A stretch of 64,000 nucleotides of DNA from NCBI GenBank assembly GCA_035626475.1, contig DASPNP010000026.1, positions 55,464-119,463 of the forward strand, in the 5' to 3' direction. Both the position numbers and the translations under genes were made by a program. The DNA comes from DASPKT01 sp035626475 (lineage in GTDB: Bacteria; Pseudomonadota; Alphaproteobacteria; Azospirillales; Azospirillaceae). Shown in pieces: positions 32,781-41,431 of this stretch. The notes under the pieces are model-generated. The model was not told where the DNA came from and made no database searches. It worked only from the letters and a program-made list of their open reading frames with translations. The stretch's first letter is position 1, and every line of letters begins with the position of its first letter.

Positions 32781-35009
32781 TCAGAAGCGGTAGGTGCCGG
32801 TGGCGCCGAACTGGCGGCCGCGCGGCAGGGCCAGCTGGTAGGCCGGCCGGAAGTTGAAGGGATCGGTCAGGCGGGTGGCGTCCGACACGGTGCGGTCGTC
32901 GGTGACGTTCTTCACCCAGCCGGCCAGCTGCCAGTCGCCGCCGTCCAGCGTCAGGCGCAGGTTCACCTTGGTGCTGGAGCCCGTCTCGGTGAAATTGTCG
33001 ACCTGCACGTAGCGGGTGCCCTCGAACAGGACGTCGCCGCGGGTGACCACCGCCCAGCCGTTGGCGAGCGGCAGCCGGTACTCCAGCGTCGCCACGCCGC
33101 TGTGCTTGGGCGCGCGCGGCGTGCGGTTGCCGGCGACCGAGGCGGTGCCGGTCAGGCGCAGATTGGTGGCGTCGTTGAACTGCTCGAAGGTCGCGTCCGA
33201 CAGGCCGTAGCCCAGGTTGAGGCTCAGCTCCTCCGACACCTGCAGGAAGGCCTCCAGCTCCAACCCCTTCACCTCGGTCTTGCCGGCATTGACGATCAGG
33301 GCGAGGTTGGTGCCGACGCCGTTCACGTTGGTGTAGCGCTCGGTCAGGGTCAGCTGCTGGTTGGTCCAGTCGATGTAGAAGGCCGAGGCGCCGACCCGGG
33401 CGCGGCCGCCCAGCAGCGCCGCCTTGGCGCCGATCTCGTAGTTCCAGGCCTTCTCCTCCTCGATCGTCTCGTAGATCGACAGGCGCTGGCGCTCGGCGTC
33501 GGGGATGGCGGGGGACTGGACGCCGGTGTTGTAGCCGCCGGGCTTGGTGCCCTTGGCGACCGAGCCGTAGAGCGTCATGTCCTCGGCCGGCTTCCAGGTC
33601 AGGATGAAGCGCGGCGTGGTGCTCTCGAACGTCTCGGATAGGCTGTAGGTGCGGGTGCGGCCGAGCGCCGTGCTGGTGCCCGACGTCTCGATCCTGTCCC
33701 AGGCGTGGCGGGCCTCCGCCGTGGCGGTCAGCCCCTCCAGCAGATCGTACTCGACCGAGGCGAAGATTGCCTTGTTGGTGACCTCCTCCGGCGGCGAGCG
33801 GCTGGCCTGAGGGCCGGTGCTGTTCAGCGTCAGGCCGCGGGAGTTCGTCTCCTTCTCGTAGTAGTAGCCGCCGACCGCCCAGCGCAGCGGCTGGTCGCCG
33901 GGCGAGGTCAGGCGGATCTCCTGCGCGAAATCCTCGCGGTCGGCCTCGTTCACCTGCAGGAAAGCGCCGTTGGAGATGTTCTGCGGCACGCCGTCGGCGT
34001 CGCGCTGCGTCTCCTCATGTTCGTCATAGGCGGCGGTGCTGGAGGTGAGCGTGAAGCCGCCCAGGTCGGCGTTCACGATCAGGTGGCCGCGCAGCACCTC
34101 GCGCTCCAGGCCTGGATCCGGCAGCAGGTCGAGGTTGAGGGCCACCGACTTCGGCGCCTTCAGCACGCCGCAGTAATAGGTGTTGGCGGCGGGGAAGCAG
34201 TTGTTGGCGCCCGACAGCTGCAGCGAGTTCGGGATGTGGGCGTCGTCGTCCTCGCCATAGGAGACGCGCGCCGTCGCCTCCAGCCAGTCGGTGGGGGTGA
34301 AGCGCAGGCTGCCGGTGACGTTCCGCGACTGCTCGCCGCCGACCGTGCCGCCGCCGGGGCCGAGGTTGCGGTACTCGCCGCCATACTCGTAGTGCCGGGC
34401 GCCGACGTAATAGAACAGCCGGTCCTCGATCACCGGGCCGCTGTGCGAGGCCGACAGCTCGTATTCGTCATGCTCCGCGACCGTGGCGCTGACGCGGCCC
34501 TCCGGGTCGTTGGTCGGCTTCTTGGTGATGTAGTTCACCGCGCCGGCAAAGGTGGCGCGGCCGTACAGCGCCGCCTGCGGCCCGCGGATCACCTCCACCC
34601 GCTCCAGGTTGGTGAGGTCGGTGGTGGAGATCGGGCCGGAGACGAAGACACCATCGATGAAGATGCCGGCGTTGGGCTCGCCCAGGATGTTCGACATGCC
34701 GCGGATGACCGGGCGCTCGAAAGTGCGGCCGAAGCTCTCGGCGAAGGAGAAGTTCGGCGAGAAGCGCGCCACGTCCTTGATGCTGGTCAGGCCGGCCTGC
34801 TCGATCGTCTCGGCCGTCAGCGCCGTCACCGAGATCGGCACGTCGATCAGGCTCTCCTGCCGCTTGCGGGCGGTGACGATGATCTCCTCCATCGCCGCCG
34901 CACCCGCCTGGGGCGACTGCGCCGATGCCGCCCCGGGGGCGAGGACGGCCAGGGCCAGCGCGGCGCGGCAAGTGGTGTGGAACAGCGTCGCGGAGGTCCT
35001 GCGGCTCAT
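32781..35009 (-). CDS. TonB-dependent outer-membrane receptor
   Basis: 742 residues from the third of three consecutive ATGs (35009), which gives GAAGGG the right spacing; the first ATG abuts it directly. Signal peptide about 1-30 (ending ASA-QS). TonB box MEEIIVTARKRQESL (about 39-53). Plug about 55-165 with the VEVIRGPQAALYGRATFAGAVN motif (key residues RGPQAALYGR). Barrel to the terminal Phe (GATGTYRF). The TonB-box sequence and plug group it with the receptor at 7046 (VTA-KR-E-L). Both also share the TGTCCGGACA palindrome upstream, so they may answer to one regulator. Substrate unknown. Followed by cytochrome b561 14 bases downstream. Confidence 0.92.
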   Translation of the reverse strand: MSRRTSATLFHTTCRAALALAVLAPGAASAQSPQAGAAAMEEIIVTARKRQESLIDVPISVTALTAETIEQAGLTSIKDVARFSPNFSFAESFGRTFERPVIRGMSNILGEPNAGIFIDGVFVSGPISTTDLTNLERVEVIRGPQAALYGRATFAGAVNYITKKPTNDPEGRVSATVAEHDEYELSASHSGPVIEDRLFYYVGARHYEYGGEYRNLGPGGGTVGGEQSRNVTGSLRFTPTDWLEATARVSYGEDDDAHIPNSLQLSGANNCFPAANTYYCGVLKAPKSVALNLDLLPDPGLEREVLRGHLIVNADLGGFTLTSSTAAYDEHEETQRDADGVPQNISNGAFLQVNEADREDFAQEIRLTSPGDQPLRWAVGGYYYEKETNSRGLTLNSTGPQASRSPPEEVTNKAIFASVEYDLLEGLTATAEARHAWDRIETSGTSTALGRTRTYSLSETFESTTPRFILTWKPAEDMTLYGSVAKGTKPGGYNTGVQSPAIPDAERQRLSIYETIEEEKAWNYEIGAKAALLGGRARVGASAFYIDWTNQQLTLTERYTNVNGVGTNLALIVNAGKTEVKGLELEAFLQVSEELSLNLGYGLSDATFEQFNDATNLRLTGTASVAGNRTPRAPKHSGVATLEYRLPLANGWAVVTRGDVLFEGTRYVQVDNFTETGSSTKVNLRLTLDGGDWQLAGWVKNVTDDRTVSDATRLTDPFNFRPAYQLALPRGRQFGATGTYRF

Positions 35010-35090
35010 CATCATCCCTTCGGGTGGGTTCGATTCGGTCCCAAACCGACACGAACGTATTAATACCATACCCATTAGGGGTTAGAAAAT

Positions 35091-35102
35091 TTGTCCGGAC
35101 AA
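35091..35102. promoter_or_regulatory. Palindromic operator candidate TTGTCCGGACAA
   Basis: Perfect 12-base palindrome about 82 bases before the TonB-receptor start at 35009. Its core TGTCCGGACA is identical to the palindrome upstream of the receptor at 7046. AT-rich sequence flanks it, as expected of a promoter region. The divergent DUF350 operon begins 137 bases away and could also be affected. Confidence 0.55.
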
Positions 35103-35238
35103 GTGAAATTTGCGGCTCCGCGGCGGAGGTCACGGGCAGCGCTTTTCGGGTACCACGCGCACCACGAGCGGAAGCGCTGGCCCTCCACACCGCCCTGATC
35201 TAGCCTGCTGCGACCGACCAAACCGCCCGCGAGGCCCC

Positions 35239-35664
35239 ATGAACGCCGACTTCAGCTCCCAGCTCGCCCTGTCCGCCGAGAACATCCCGGCCTACCTGGC
35301 ATGGCTGGCCGTGATGGTGATCCTGATCGCGCTGTTCACCTTCCTGTACAAGCTGGTCACCCCCTACCGGGAGCTGGAGCTGATCCGGGCCGGCAACAGG
35401 GCGGCGGCCTTCTCGCTGGGGGGAACGGTCATCGGCTTCGCCATCGCGCTGCACACCATCGCCTCCGGCTCCGGCTCGCTGCTGGAGATGCTGATGTGGG
35501 GCGTCATCGCGCTGCTCTGCCAGGTCGGCGTGTTCCTGGTGGCCGCCCGGCTGCTGGGCGACCTGAAGGCCGGCATCGAGGCCGACCGCGAGGGCTACGG
35601 CATCTTCCTCGGCGCCCTGTCCATCGCCATGGGCACGGTCAATGCCGGCGCCCTGACCTATTGA
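35239..35664 (+). CDS. DUF350 (UPF0719/YjfL-like) membrane protein
   Basis: 141 residues from ATG 35239. Four hydrophobic helices (about 18-40, 52-72, 82-104, 116-136) with the family's pattern LAWLAVMVILIALFTFLYKLVTPY, the GNRAAAFSLGGTVIGFAIAL segment and a C-terminal GIFLGALSIAMGTVNAGALTY. DUF350 proteins are uncharacterised inner-membrane proteins that often sit next to glutathionylspermidine-synthase-like ATP-grasp enzymes and DUF1190 proteins, exactly as here. First of a four-gene operon with short gaps (19, 13 and 18 bases). Confidence 0.88.
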   Translation: MNADFSSQLALSAENIPAYLAWLAVMVILIALFTFLYKLVTPYRELELIRAGNRAAAFSLGGTVIGFAIALHTIASGSGSLLEMLMWGVIALLCQVGVFLVAARLLGDLKAGIEADREGYGIFLGALSIAMGTVNAGALTY

Positions 35665-35683
35665 GATCCGGAAAGAGGCGACC

Positions 35684-36322
35684 ATGCGCAAGTCACGCGC
35701 CGTATCCACGCTCCTCCTGGCCGGCTCGGCGCTGGCGCTCAGCGCCTGCGACACGCAGGAGGAGGCCCGCATGTACTCCGACGCCGAGGCCTGCATCGCC
35801 GACGGCGGCGAAGAGGCCAAGTGCCGCGAGGCGTTCGAGCAGGCCCGGGCCGAGCACGCCGCCAACGCCCCGCGCTTCCGCACCCGCGAGGAGTGCGAGG
35901 CCGAGCTGGGCGAGGGCGCCTGCACCCCGGCCGAGAGCCAGGTCTCCGGCGGCGGCGGCTGGTTCATGCCCTTCATGATGGGCTACATGGTGTCCAACGC
36001 CTTCAGCCGCATGGGTGGCGGCTACGGCTATTCCCGGCCGCTCTACGCCGACCGCAACGGCTATGTCTATGCCGGCCGCGACCGGGTCAGCCGCTTCGGC
36101 GGCAACTGCAACCCGATGGCGGCCAACTGCGGCGCCCGCACCGCCGGAACCGCCGCGGGGCGCCCCCCGCCCTTCGCCGGCCGCACCACCGTGCCGCGCG
36201 ACACCTTCTCCACCGCCGCCGCGACCCGGCCGGCGGGCACCGCCGCGTCCAACCAGGGCGGCCGCTCCTATGGCGGGTTCGGCCGCACCGGCTCGCGCGC
36301 CGGCGGCTTCTCCGGCGGCTGA
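35684..36322 (+). CDS. DUF1190 (YgiB-like) lipoprotein
   Basis: 212 residues. Lipoprotein signal peptide with lipobox LSAC (Cys22) and Asp23 at position +2, which in enterobacteria retains lipoproteins in the inner membrane. The DUF1190 region (about 28-110; MYSDAEACIADGGEEAKCREA, then RFRTREECEAELGEGACT) has the paired Cys typical of the family. A Gly/Arg/Ala-rich, low-complexity C-terminus (about 155-212) follows. It is 19 bases after DUF350 and 13 bases before the ATP-grasp gene, the neighbourhood seen for E. coli ygiB/ygiC and yjfM/yjfC. Molecular role unknown. Confidence 0.88.
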   Translation: MRKSRAVSTLLLAGSALALSACDTQEEARMYSDAEACIADGGEEAKCREAFEQARAEHAANAPRFRTREECEAELGEGACTPAESQVSGGGGWFMPFMMGYMVSNAFSRMGGGYGYSRPLYADRNGYVYAGRDRVSRFGGNCNPMAANCGARTAGTAAGRPPPFAGRTTVPRDTFSTAAATRPAGTAASNQGGRSYGGFGRTGSRAGGFSGG

Positions 36323-36335
36323 GGGAGGGCACAGC

Positions 36336-37526
36336 ATGCGCCGCGTCACCCACCCCGCCCGCGCCGAATGGAAATCCCGCGTCGAGCGGGAGCTGGGCTT
36401 TACCTTCCATTCCCCCGGCGGCGCGCCCTACTGGGACGAGACCGCCCATTGGGAGTTCACGGAAGCGGAGATCGACCGGCTGGACGAGGCCGCCGTCGCC
36501 CTGCACCAGCTCTGCCTGAAGGCCTGCGACCGCGTGGTGGCGGAGAAGCTTTACGCCCGGCTGGGCATCCCGCCGCAGGTGGCCCCTGCCGTGGAGTGGA
36601 GTTGGCGCCAATACCGCGCCGGGCGGGGCGAGAAGCCGGTCTATGGCCGCTTCGACCTGGCCTGGGGCGGCGGGGTGGAGCCGCCCGTCATGCTGGAATA
36701 CAACGCCTCCACTCCCACCAGCCTGTACGAGGCGTCGGTGGTGCAGTGGCACTGGCTGGAGGAGTTCGCGAAGGAGGCCGACCAGTTCAACGGGCTGCAC
36801 GAGGCGCTGGTGGCGCGCTGGGCGGAGATCGGCCGCGACCTCGGCCCCCGCAACCTGCACCTGGCGGCGCAGGACACGCCCGAGGACATGGGCACCGCCT
36901 CCTACATGCAGTCGGTGGCGGTGGAGGCGGGGCTGGCGGCCAAGCTGGTGCCGGTCCAGGATCTCGGCTTCGACGCACGCGAGGGCCGCTTCTACGATCG
37001 CGACGGCGTGCCGGTGGAGGCGCTGTGGACGCTGTACCCGCCGGAATGGATGATCCAGGACGAGTACGGCCCGGCGCTGGTGGACGCCGTCGCCTCCGGC
37101 CGGCTGTGGCTGCTGGAGCCCTTGTGGAAGCTGATGCTGACCAAGGGCATCCTGCCGATCCTGTGGGAGATGGCGCCCGGTCATCCCAACCTGCTGAAGG
37201 CCTCCTTCGCCGCCACCGACTTCAAGCCGGGCGAGAAGATCGTCGCCAAGCCGCTCTGGGGCCGCGAGGGCGACGGGGTGGAGATCGCCACGCTGGGCCC
37301 CGACGGGCGGCCTGCGGGCGAGGTGGTGCGGTCGGGGCGGGAGCGCTTCGCCGGCGACGAGGGCTGGATCTACCAGGCCTACGCGCCGCTGCACCGGGAC
37401 GCCGGCGGGCATCTGCTGCTGGGCGTCTGGATGGTCGGCGACGAGGCGAAGGGGATGGGCCTGCGCGAGGATGCGCATCCCATCACCGGCGACGGCAGCC
37501 GCTTCGTCCCGCATCTTTTCCGCTGA
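36336..37526 (+). CDS. Glutathionylspermidine synthase-like ATP-grasp protein (YgiC/YjfC family)
   Basis: 396 residues from ATG 36336 with GAGGGAGG upstream. Whole-length match to the GSP_synth family: an N-terminal substrate-binding region with the GRFDLAWGG and LEYNASTPTSLYEASVVQW motifs (about 105-140), then ATP-grasp elements LWEMAPGHPNLLKA, KPLWGREGDGV (nucleotide loop) and a C-terminal DAHPITGDGSRFVPHLF. In E. coli the bifunctional GspS has this fold, but stand-alone YgiC/YjfC proteins are not shown to make glutathionylspermidine; they probably ligate an amine to a carboxylate of an unknown peptide or lipid. DUF1190 and DUF350 partners precede it, a K+ channel follows 18 bases later. 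Confidence 0.9.
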   Translation: MRRVTHPARAEWKSRVERELGFTFHSPGGAPYWDETAHWEFTEAEIDRLDEAAVALHQLCLKACDRVVAEKLYARLGIPPQVAPAVEWSWRQYRAGRGEKPVYGRFDLAWGGGVEPPVMLEYNASTPTSLYEASVVQWHWLEEFAKEADQFNGLHEALVARWAEIGRDLGPRNLHLAAQDTPEDMGTASYMQSVAVEAGLAAKLVPVQDLGFDAREGRFYDRDGVPVEALWTLYPPEWMIQDEYGPALVDAVASGRLWLLEPLWKLMLTKGILPILWEMAPGHPNLLKASFAATDFKPGEKIVAKPLWGREGDGVEIATLGPDGRPAGEVVRSGRERFAGDEGWIYQAYAPLHRDAGGHLLLGVWMVGDEAKGMGLREDAHPITGDGSRFVPHLFR

Positions 37527-37544
37527 CCGGCGGCAGGGGGCGCG

Positions 37545-38633
37545 ATGCCGGCCAAGTACCAGTTCGGCTTCTTCCGGCGCCGCAAGCGGCTGGTCCAGGA
37601 GGATCTGGCCCGGCAGCTGAAGTTTTCCGGCGTCTGGCTGCTGCTGATGATCGCCCTCCACATCCTCGCCATGAGGGTGCTGGAGGGGATGAGCTTCAAC
37701 GATGCGCTCTGGCTGACCGCCACCACCATCATGACCGTGGGCTACGGCGACGTCAGCGCCAAGACGCCGGCGGGCCGCACCGCCACCATGCTGCTGATGT
37801 ATGGCGGCGGCATCTTCATCCTGGCCAAGGCGGTCGCCGACTACGCCGAGTGGCGCAGCAACGTGCGCGAGCGCAAGGCCATCGGAACCTGGAACTGGAA
37901 GATGAAGAATCACCTGCTCCTGGTGGGACATCCCACCGGCGACGTCGCCCAGCATGTCGGCCGGCTGGTGGACCAGCTGCGCGCCCATGTCGAATGGGCC
38001 GAGACCGACGTGCTGATGCTGACCTGCGCCTTCGGCCAGGCGCGGGTGCCGGCGCTGCTGGCCGACCGCAACATCGTGCATGTGGCCGGCGTCGCCTCCG
38101 ACCCGATGGCGCTGGCGAAGGCCCATCCCGAGGACGCCCGGGCCATCCTGGTCTTCGCGCCGTCGGAGACCGACCGCTCGGCCGACGCCAGCGTCATCGA
38201 CGCGCTGATCCGCATCCGCGAGCTGGCGCCGCACGTGCCGCTGATCGTGGAGTGCGTCGACCAGGAGGACCGGCCGCGCATGCTGCGCCACGGCGCCACC
38301 CAGGCCATCCGGGCCATGCACGGCTATCCGGAGCTGGCGGCCCGCGCGCTGGTCAGCCCCGGGGCGGAGGAGCTGATCGAGAATCTCTTCACCGCCGAGG
38401 GCGACGAGTGCCTGCGCGTCTCGCTCGACACGCCCTGGCGCGGGCCCTGGAACCGGCTGCTGATGAAGATCGCGGAGTCTGGCTTGGGCACGCCCGTGGG
38501 CTATGTGCGGACCGACGGCAAGGTCATCACCAACCCGGTCTGCTGCGAGGTGGAGGCGGTCGCCCTCTTCGTCATCGTCGACGACGAGAAGTCCCCGAGC
38601 GCGGCCGATACCGTGCGGGGCCTGCTGGCGTAG
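37545..38633 (+). CDS. Potassium channel protein (two-TM pore with RCK/TrkA-N domain)
   Basis: 362 residues. Helices about 25-46 and 75-95 enclose the pore loop with the selectivity filter TVGYGD (64-69). The cytoplasmic part (about 115-362) is an RCK/TrkA-N-type regulatory module (HLLLVGHPTGDVAQHVGRLV, ADRNIVHVAGVASDPMALAKA, AHVPLIVECVDQEDRPRML in reduced form PLIVECVD). The glycine-rich Rossmann motif is degenerate (GHPTGD instead of GxGxxG), so nucleotide binding is doubtful. Last gene of the DUF350-DUF1190-ATP-grasp operon. Such a channel in this cluster suggests a membrane-potential or envelope-stress role. Confidence 0.9.
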   Translation: MPAKYQFGFFRRRKRLVQEDLARQLKFSGVWLLLMIALHILAMRVLEGMSFNDALWLTATTIMTVGYGDVSAKTPAGRTATMLLMYGGGIFILAKAVADYAEWRSNVRERKAIGTWNWKMKNHLLLVGHPTGDVAQHVGRLVDQLRAHVEWAETDVLMLTCAFGQARVPALLADRNIVHVAGVASDPMALAKAHPEDARAILVFAPSETDRSADASVIDALIRIRELAPHVPLIVECVDQEDRPRMLRHGATQAIRAMHGYPELAARALVSPGAEELIENLFTAEGDECLRVSLDTPWRGPWNRLLMKIAESGLGTPVGYVRTDGKVITNPVCCEVEAVALFVIVDDEKSPSAADTVRGLLA

Positions 38634-38689
38634 GGTCGGGGGGAGCCTGTCTCCGGGTCGGAGAGCCTGTGACGCCTATTCCCCCACTC

Positions 38690-38833
38690 CCGTCATCCCC
38701 GCGGAGGCGGGGACCCAGGTAATAAGCGTGCTATCCCGCTGGACAGGATGGCGCAAAGGGCGGCGTTGTACCCTTTCCTCGACGCTCCGGTGCGAAGGGA
38801 ATGCCTGGGTCCCCGCCTCCGCGGGGATGACGG
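38690..38833. repeat. MITE/BIME-like element with 30-base inverted repeats
   Basis: Arms 38690-38719 and 38804-38833 are perfect reverse complements (core GTCATCCCCGCGGAGGCGGG). Each arm holds its own internal dyad (CCCCGC-GGAG-GCGGGG). The 84-base centre shows no open frame. This GTCATCCCCGC...GCGGGGA family is widespread in proteobacterial genomes as a non-coding palindromic unit. Confidence 0.92.
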
Positions 38834-38933
38834 TTGAGAGGGGACGAACCCCTGGGCTTCGGCAGGCGCTTACCATGGGGATCGCGGTACCCCAAGTCGG
38901 CATGCGCTCATCTCCCGACCTGCCCAAAACCGA

Positions 38934-38960
38934 ACGGCCCCGGCGGGGGACCGGGGCCGT
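38934..38960 (-). terminator. Terminator of the Ala/Lys-rich exported protein gene
   Basis: Perfect 10-base stem ACGGCCCCGG (38934-38943) / CCGGGGCCGT (38951-38960), followed on the minus strand by TCGGTTTTGGG, 27 bases past the stop. Confidence 0.8.
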
Positions 38961-38987
38961 CGGCGGGAGGGCGGAACGGAGGGAGGC

Positions 38988-39437
38988 TTACTTCGTCTTG
39001 CCCTCGGCCTTGGCGTCGGCCTTCTGCTCGGCCTTCACCTCGGGCTTGGCGGCGGTGGTCGCCTGGGCGGCGGGCTGGGCGGGCTGGGCCGGGACGGCCG
39101 CGGTGCCGGCCTTCGGATCGGCGGGGATTGCGGGCGTGGCCGGCGTGGCGGCCTTGGTCTCGGCCTTCACCTCGGCCTTGCCCTGCTTGGCCGGATCTTT
39201 GGCTTCCGGCGCGGCGGCGGTCTGGACGGCCTGGGTCTGGGTGTCCTTGGTCTGGACGGCGGCGTCGGTCTTGGCGCCCAGGGTCTTGGCCTCGGTCTCG
39301 GCCTTCAGCTCGGCCACCGTGATGAACTTGCCGGCATGGTCGTTGGCCGGCGCCGCGAACGCTCCCGCCGAGCTGACGATGGCGGCGGTGGCGACACCGA
39401 AGACCAGCATCGAGCGGCGGTAGGTGAGCGTGTTCAT
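38988..39437 (-). CDS. Ala/Lys/Pro-rich exported protein of unknown function
   Basis: 149 residues with signal peptide about 1-29 (MNTLTYRRSMLVFGVATAAI, ending AFA-AP). The mature chain is low-complexity: repeated KAE/KPE/QPAQPA units without Cys or aromatic residues after residue 45, so it is likely disordered and periplasmic. I recognise no family. Similar Ala/Lys-rich periplasmic proteins exist in alphaproteobacteria without known role. A strong terminator follows; it is transcribed alone, convergent with the K+ channel operon. Confidence 0.7.
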   Translation of the reverse strand: MNTLTYRRSMLVFGVATAAIVSSAGAFAAPANDHAGKFITVAELKAETEAKTLGAKTDAAVQTKDTQTQAVQTAAAPEAKDPAKQGKAEVKAETKAATPATPAIPADPKAGTAAVPAQPAQPAAQATTAAKPEVKAEQKADAKAEGKTK

Positions 39438-39562
39438 TTCCTTGGATCCCTATCAGACGCATCCCCATCGGATGCACCTATAGGAAACGGGACCCCGGTG
39501 GCGGCATCACGCCGCGATTGTGGCGGATCGGGGGAAAGTTGATGCCCGATCCGCCCTATTGC

Positions 39563-40303
39563 TCAGTGGTTCAGCACCTGGCCCAGGAAGGTCCGGGTGC
39601 GCTCGGACTTCGGGTTGCCGAAGAACTCCTCCGGCGGGGCCTGCTCGACGATCTCGCCGCGGTCCATGAAGATGACGCGGTCGGCGACCGACTTGGCGAA
39701 GCCCATCTCGTGGGTCACCACCAGCATGGTCATGCCGCCCTGCGCCAGGTCGACCATGACGTCCAGCACCTCCTTGACCATCTCGGGGTCAAGCGCGGAG
39801 GTCGGCTCGTCGAACAGCATGATGCTGGGGTTCATGCAGAGCGAGCGCGCGATGGCGACGCGCTGCTGCTGGCCGCCCGAGAGCTGGCCCGGATACTTGT
39901 TGGCCTGCTCGGGGATGCGGACGCGCTCCAGATACTTCAGCGCCTGGCGCTCGGCCTCGGCCTTGGGCACCTTCTTCACCCACATGGGCGCGAGCGTGCA
40001 GTTCTCCAGCACGGTCAGGTGCGGGAACAGGTTGAACTGCTGGAACACCATGCCGACGTCGCGGCGCACCGCGTCGATGTGCTTGAGGTCGTTGTCCAGC
40101 TCCACCCCGTGCACGCGGATGGTGCCGGCCTGGTGCTCCTCCAGCCGGTTGATGCAGCGGATCAGGGTGGACTTGCCCGAGCCGGAGGGGCCGCAGATGA
40201 CGATGCGCTCGCCCTTGGCGACGTCCAGGTCGATGCCGCGCAGCACGTGGAACTCGCCGTACCACTTGTTCACGCCGCGCAGCTGGATGATCGACTCTTC
40301 CAT
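39563..40303 (-). CDS. aapP: General L-amino-acid ABC transporter, ATP-binding protein
   Basis: 246 residues from ATG 40303. Walker A GPSGSGKST (38-46), Q-loop FQQFNLFPH, signature LSGGQQQRVAIARS, Walker B IMLFDEPTSALD and H-loop VVTHEMGF are all present. The sequence type (HVLRGIDLDVAKGERIVICG) is that of polar-amino-acid (HisP/GlnQ/AapP) ATPases. Last gene of aapJQMP on the minus strand, 20 bases after the permease. Energises uptake of a broad range of L-amino acids from the periplasm. Confidence 0.95.
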   Translation of the reverse strand: MEESIIQLRGVNKWYGEFHVLRGIDLDVAKGERIVICGPSGSGKSTLIRCINRLEEHQAGTIRVHGVELDNDLKHIDAVRRDVGMVFQQFNLFPHLTVLENCTLAPMWVKKVPKAEAERQALKYLERVRIPEQANKYPGQLSGGQQQRVAIARSLCMNPSIMLFDEPTSALDPEMVKEVLDVMVDLAQGGMTMLVVTHEMGFAKSVADRVIFMDRGEIVEQAPPEEFFGNPKSERTRTFLGQVLNH

Positions 40304-40323
40304 GGTGCTTTCCTGAATGTGGC

Positions 40324-41421
40324 TCACCGGCGGCGTCCCTTGGACAGGTCGCGCTCCAGGAACTGGCTGTAGCGCGACATGGCGTAGCAGAAGGCGAAGT
40401 AGATCAGGCCCACGAACAGGTAGGCCTCCTTGTAGAAGCCGCGCCAGGCCGGGTCGGTCAGGGCGGCCTTGGCCGTCGACAGCAGGTCGAACAGGCCGAT
40501 GATGATGACCAGCGAGGTGTCCTTGAAGAAGCCGATGAAGGTGTTCACCAGCGGCGGGATCACCAGCGACAGCGCCTGGGGCAGCACGATCAGCCGGGTC
40601 TTCTGCCAGTAGGACAGGCCCAGCGCGTCGGCCGCCTCGTACTGGCCCTTGGGGATCGCCTGCAGGCCGCCGCGCACCACCTCGGCCAGATAGGCGGCGG
40701 CGAACAGGATGAAGCCCAGCTGGGCGCGCAGCAGCTTGTCGATGGTGGCGCCCTGCGGCAGGAACAGCGGGAACATGACGCTCGCCATGAACAGCACGCT
40801 GATCAGCGGCACGCCGCGGATCACCTCGATATAGACGACCGACAGCGCCTTCACGACCGGCAGGTCGCCGGTGCGGCCCAGCGCCAGCAGCACCCCCAGC
40901 GGGAAGGCGAAGACCAGCCCCACCACCGACAGCGCCAGCGTCAGCGGCAGGCCGCCCCAGAGCGTGGTGGGCACGAAGTCCAGGCCCAGCACCCCGCCGA
41001 ACATCAGCAGCGCCGCGAGGCCCAGCCCCACCGGCCAGATCACCGCCAGCGGCCGGCCCCACATGCGCCGGTCGGCACTCGCCAGCAGCGTGGCGAGGAT
41101 GGCGGCCATGGCGGCGACGGGGCGCCAATGCTGGTCGGCGGGATAGGTGCCGAACAGGATGAAGCGCCATTTCTCGGCCACGAAGGACCAGCAGGCGCCG
41201 GCGCCCTCAGCCCGGCAGATCGCGGCGTCGCCGCTCCACACGGCCGAGCCCACCGCCCAGTCGAACAGCCCCGGCACGGTCCGCACCAGGATCCACAGCA
41301 CGAACAGCGTCAGGGCCGTGTTGAACCAGCCGTTGAAGAGGTTGGCGCGGGCCCAGCCGATCGGGCCGCGCGCCAGGACCGGCGGCGGCAATACGGGGGT
41401 GGTGGCGTTCTCCTGCGTCAT
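40324..41421 (-). CDS. aapM: General L-amino-acid ABC transporter permease AapM
   Basis: 365 residues. The N-terminal half is a family-specific extension with two helices and a Cys-containing loop (about 60-90, AICRAEGAGACWSFVAEKWRFILFGTYP region). The C-terminal BPD_transp_1 domain (about 150-355) has the EAA loop motif EAADALGLSYWQKTRLIVLPQAL (key residues EAADALG----LPQA). This extended architecture is the hallmark of AapM. It starts 10 bases after the AapQ stop (SD GGGGGCGG). Forms the channel with AapQ. Confidence 0.93.
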   Translation of the reverse strand: MTQENATTPVLPPPVLARGPIGWARANLFNGWFNTALTLFVLWILVRTVPGLFDWAVGSAVWSGDAAICRAEGAGACWSFVAEKWRFILFGTYPADQHWRPVAAMAAILATLLASADRRMWGRPLAVIWPVGLGLAALLMFGGVLGLDFVPTTLWGGLPLTLALSVVGLVFAFPLGVLLALGRTGDLPVVKALSVVYIEVIRGVPLISVLFMASVMFPLFLPQGATIDKLLRAQLGFILFAAAYLAEVVRGGLQAIPKGQYEAADALGLSYWQKTRLIVLPQALSLVIPPLVNTFIGFFKDTSLVIIIGLFDLLSTAKAALTDPAWRGFYKEAYLFVGLIYFAFCYAMSRYSQFLERDLSKGRRR

Positions 41422-41431
41422 CGCCGCCCCC

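Larger units (their letters stand above)
38634..38987. other. Gene-free region containing a MITE-like inverted repeat
   Basis: 354 bases between convergent genes. No coding sequence is supported. The content is the long inverted repeat at 38690-38833 and, at the right end, the terminator of the Ala/Lys-rich protein gene. Confidence 0.75.
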
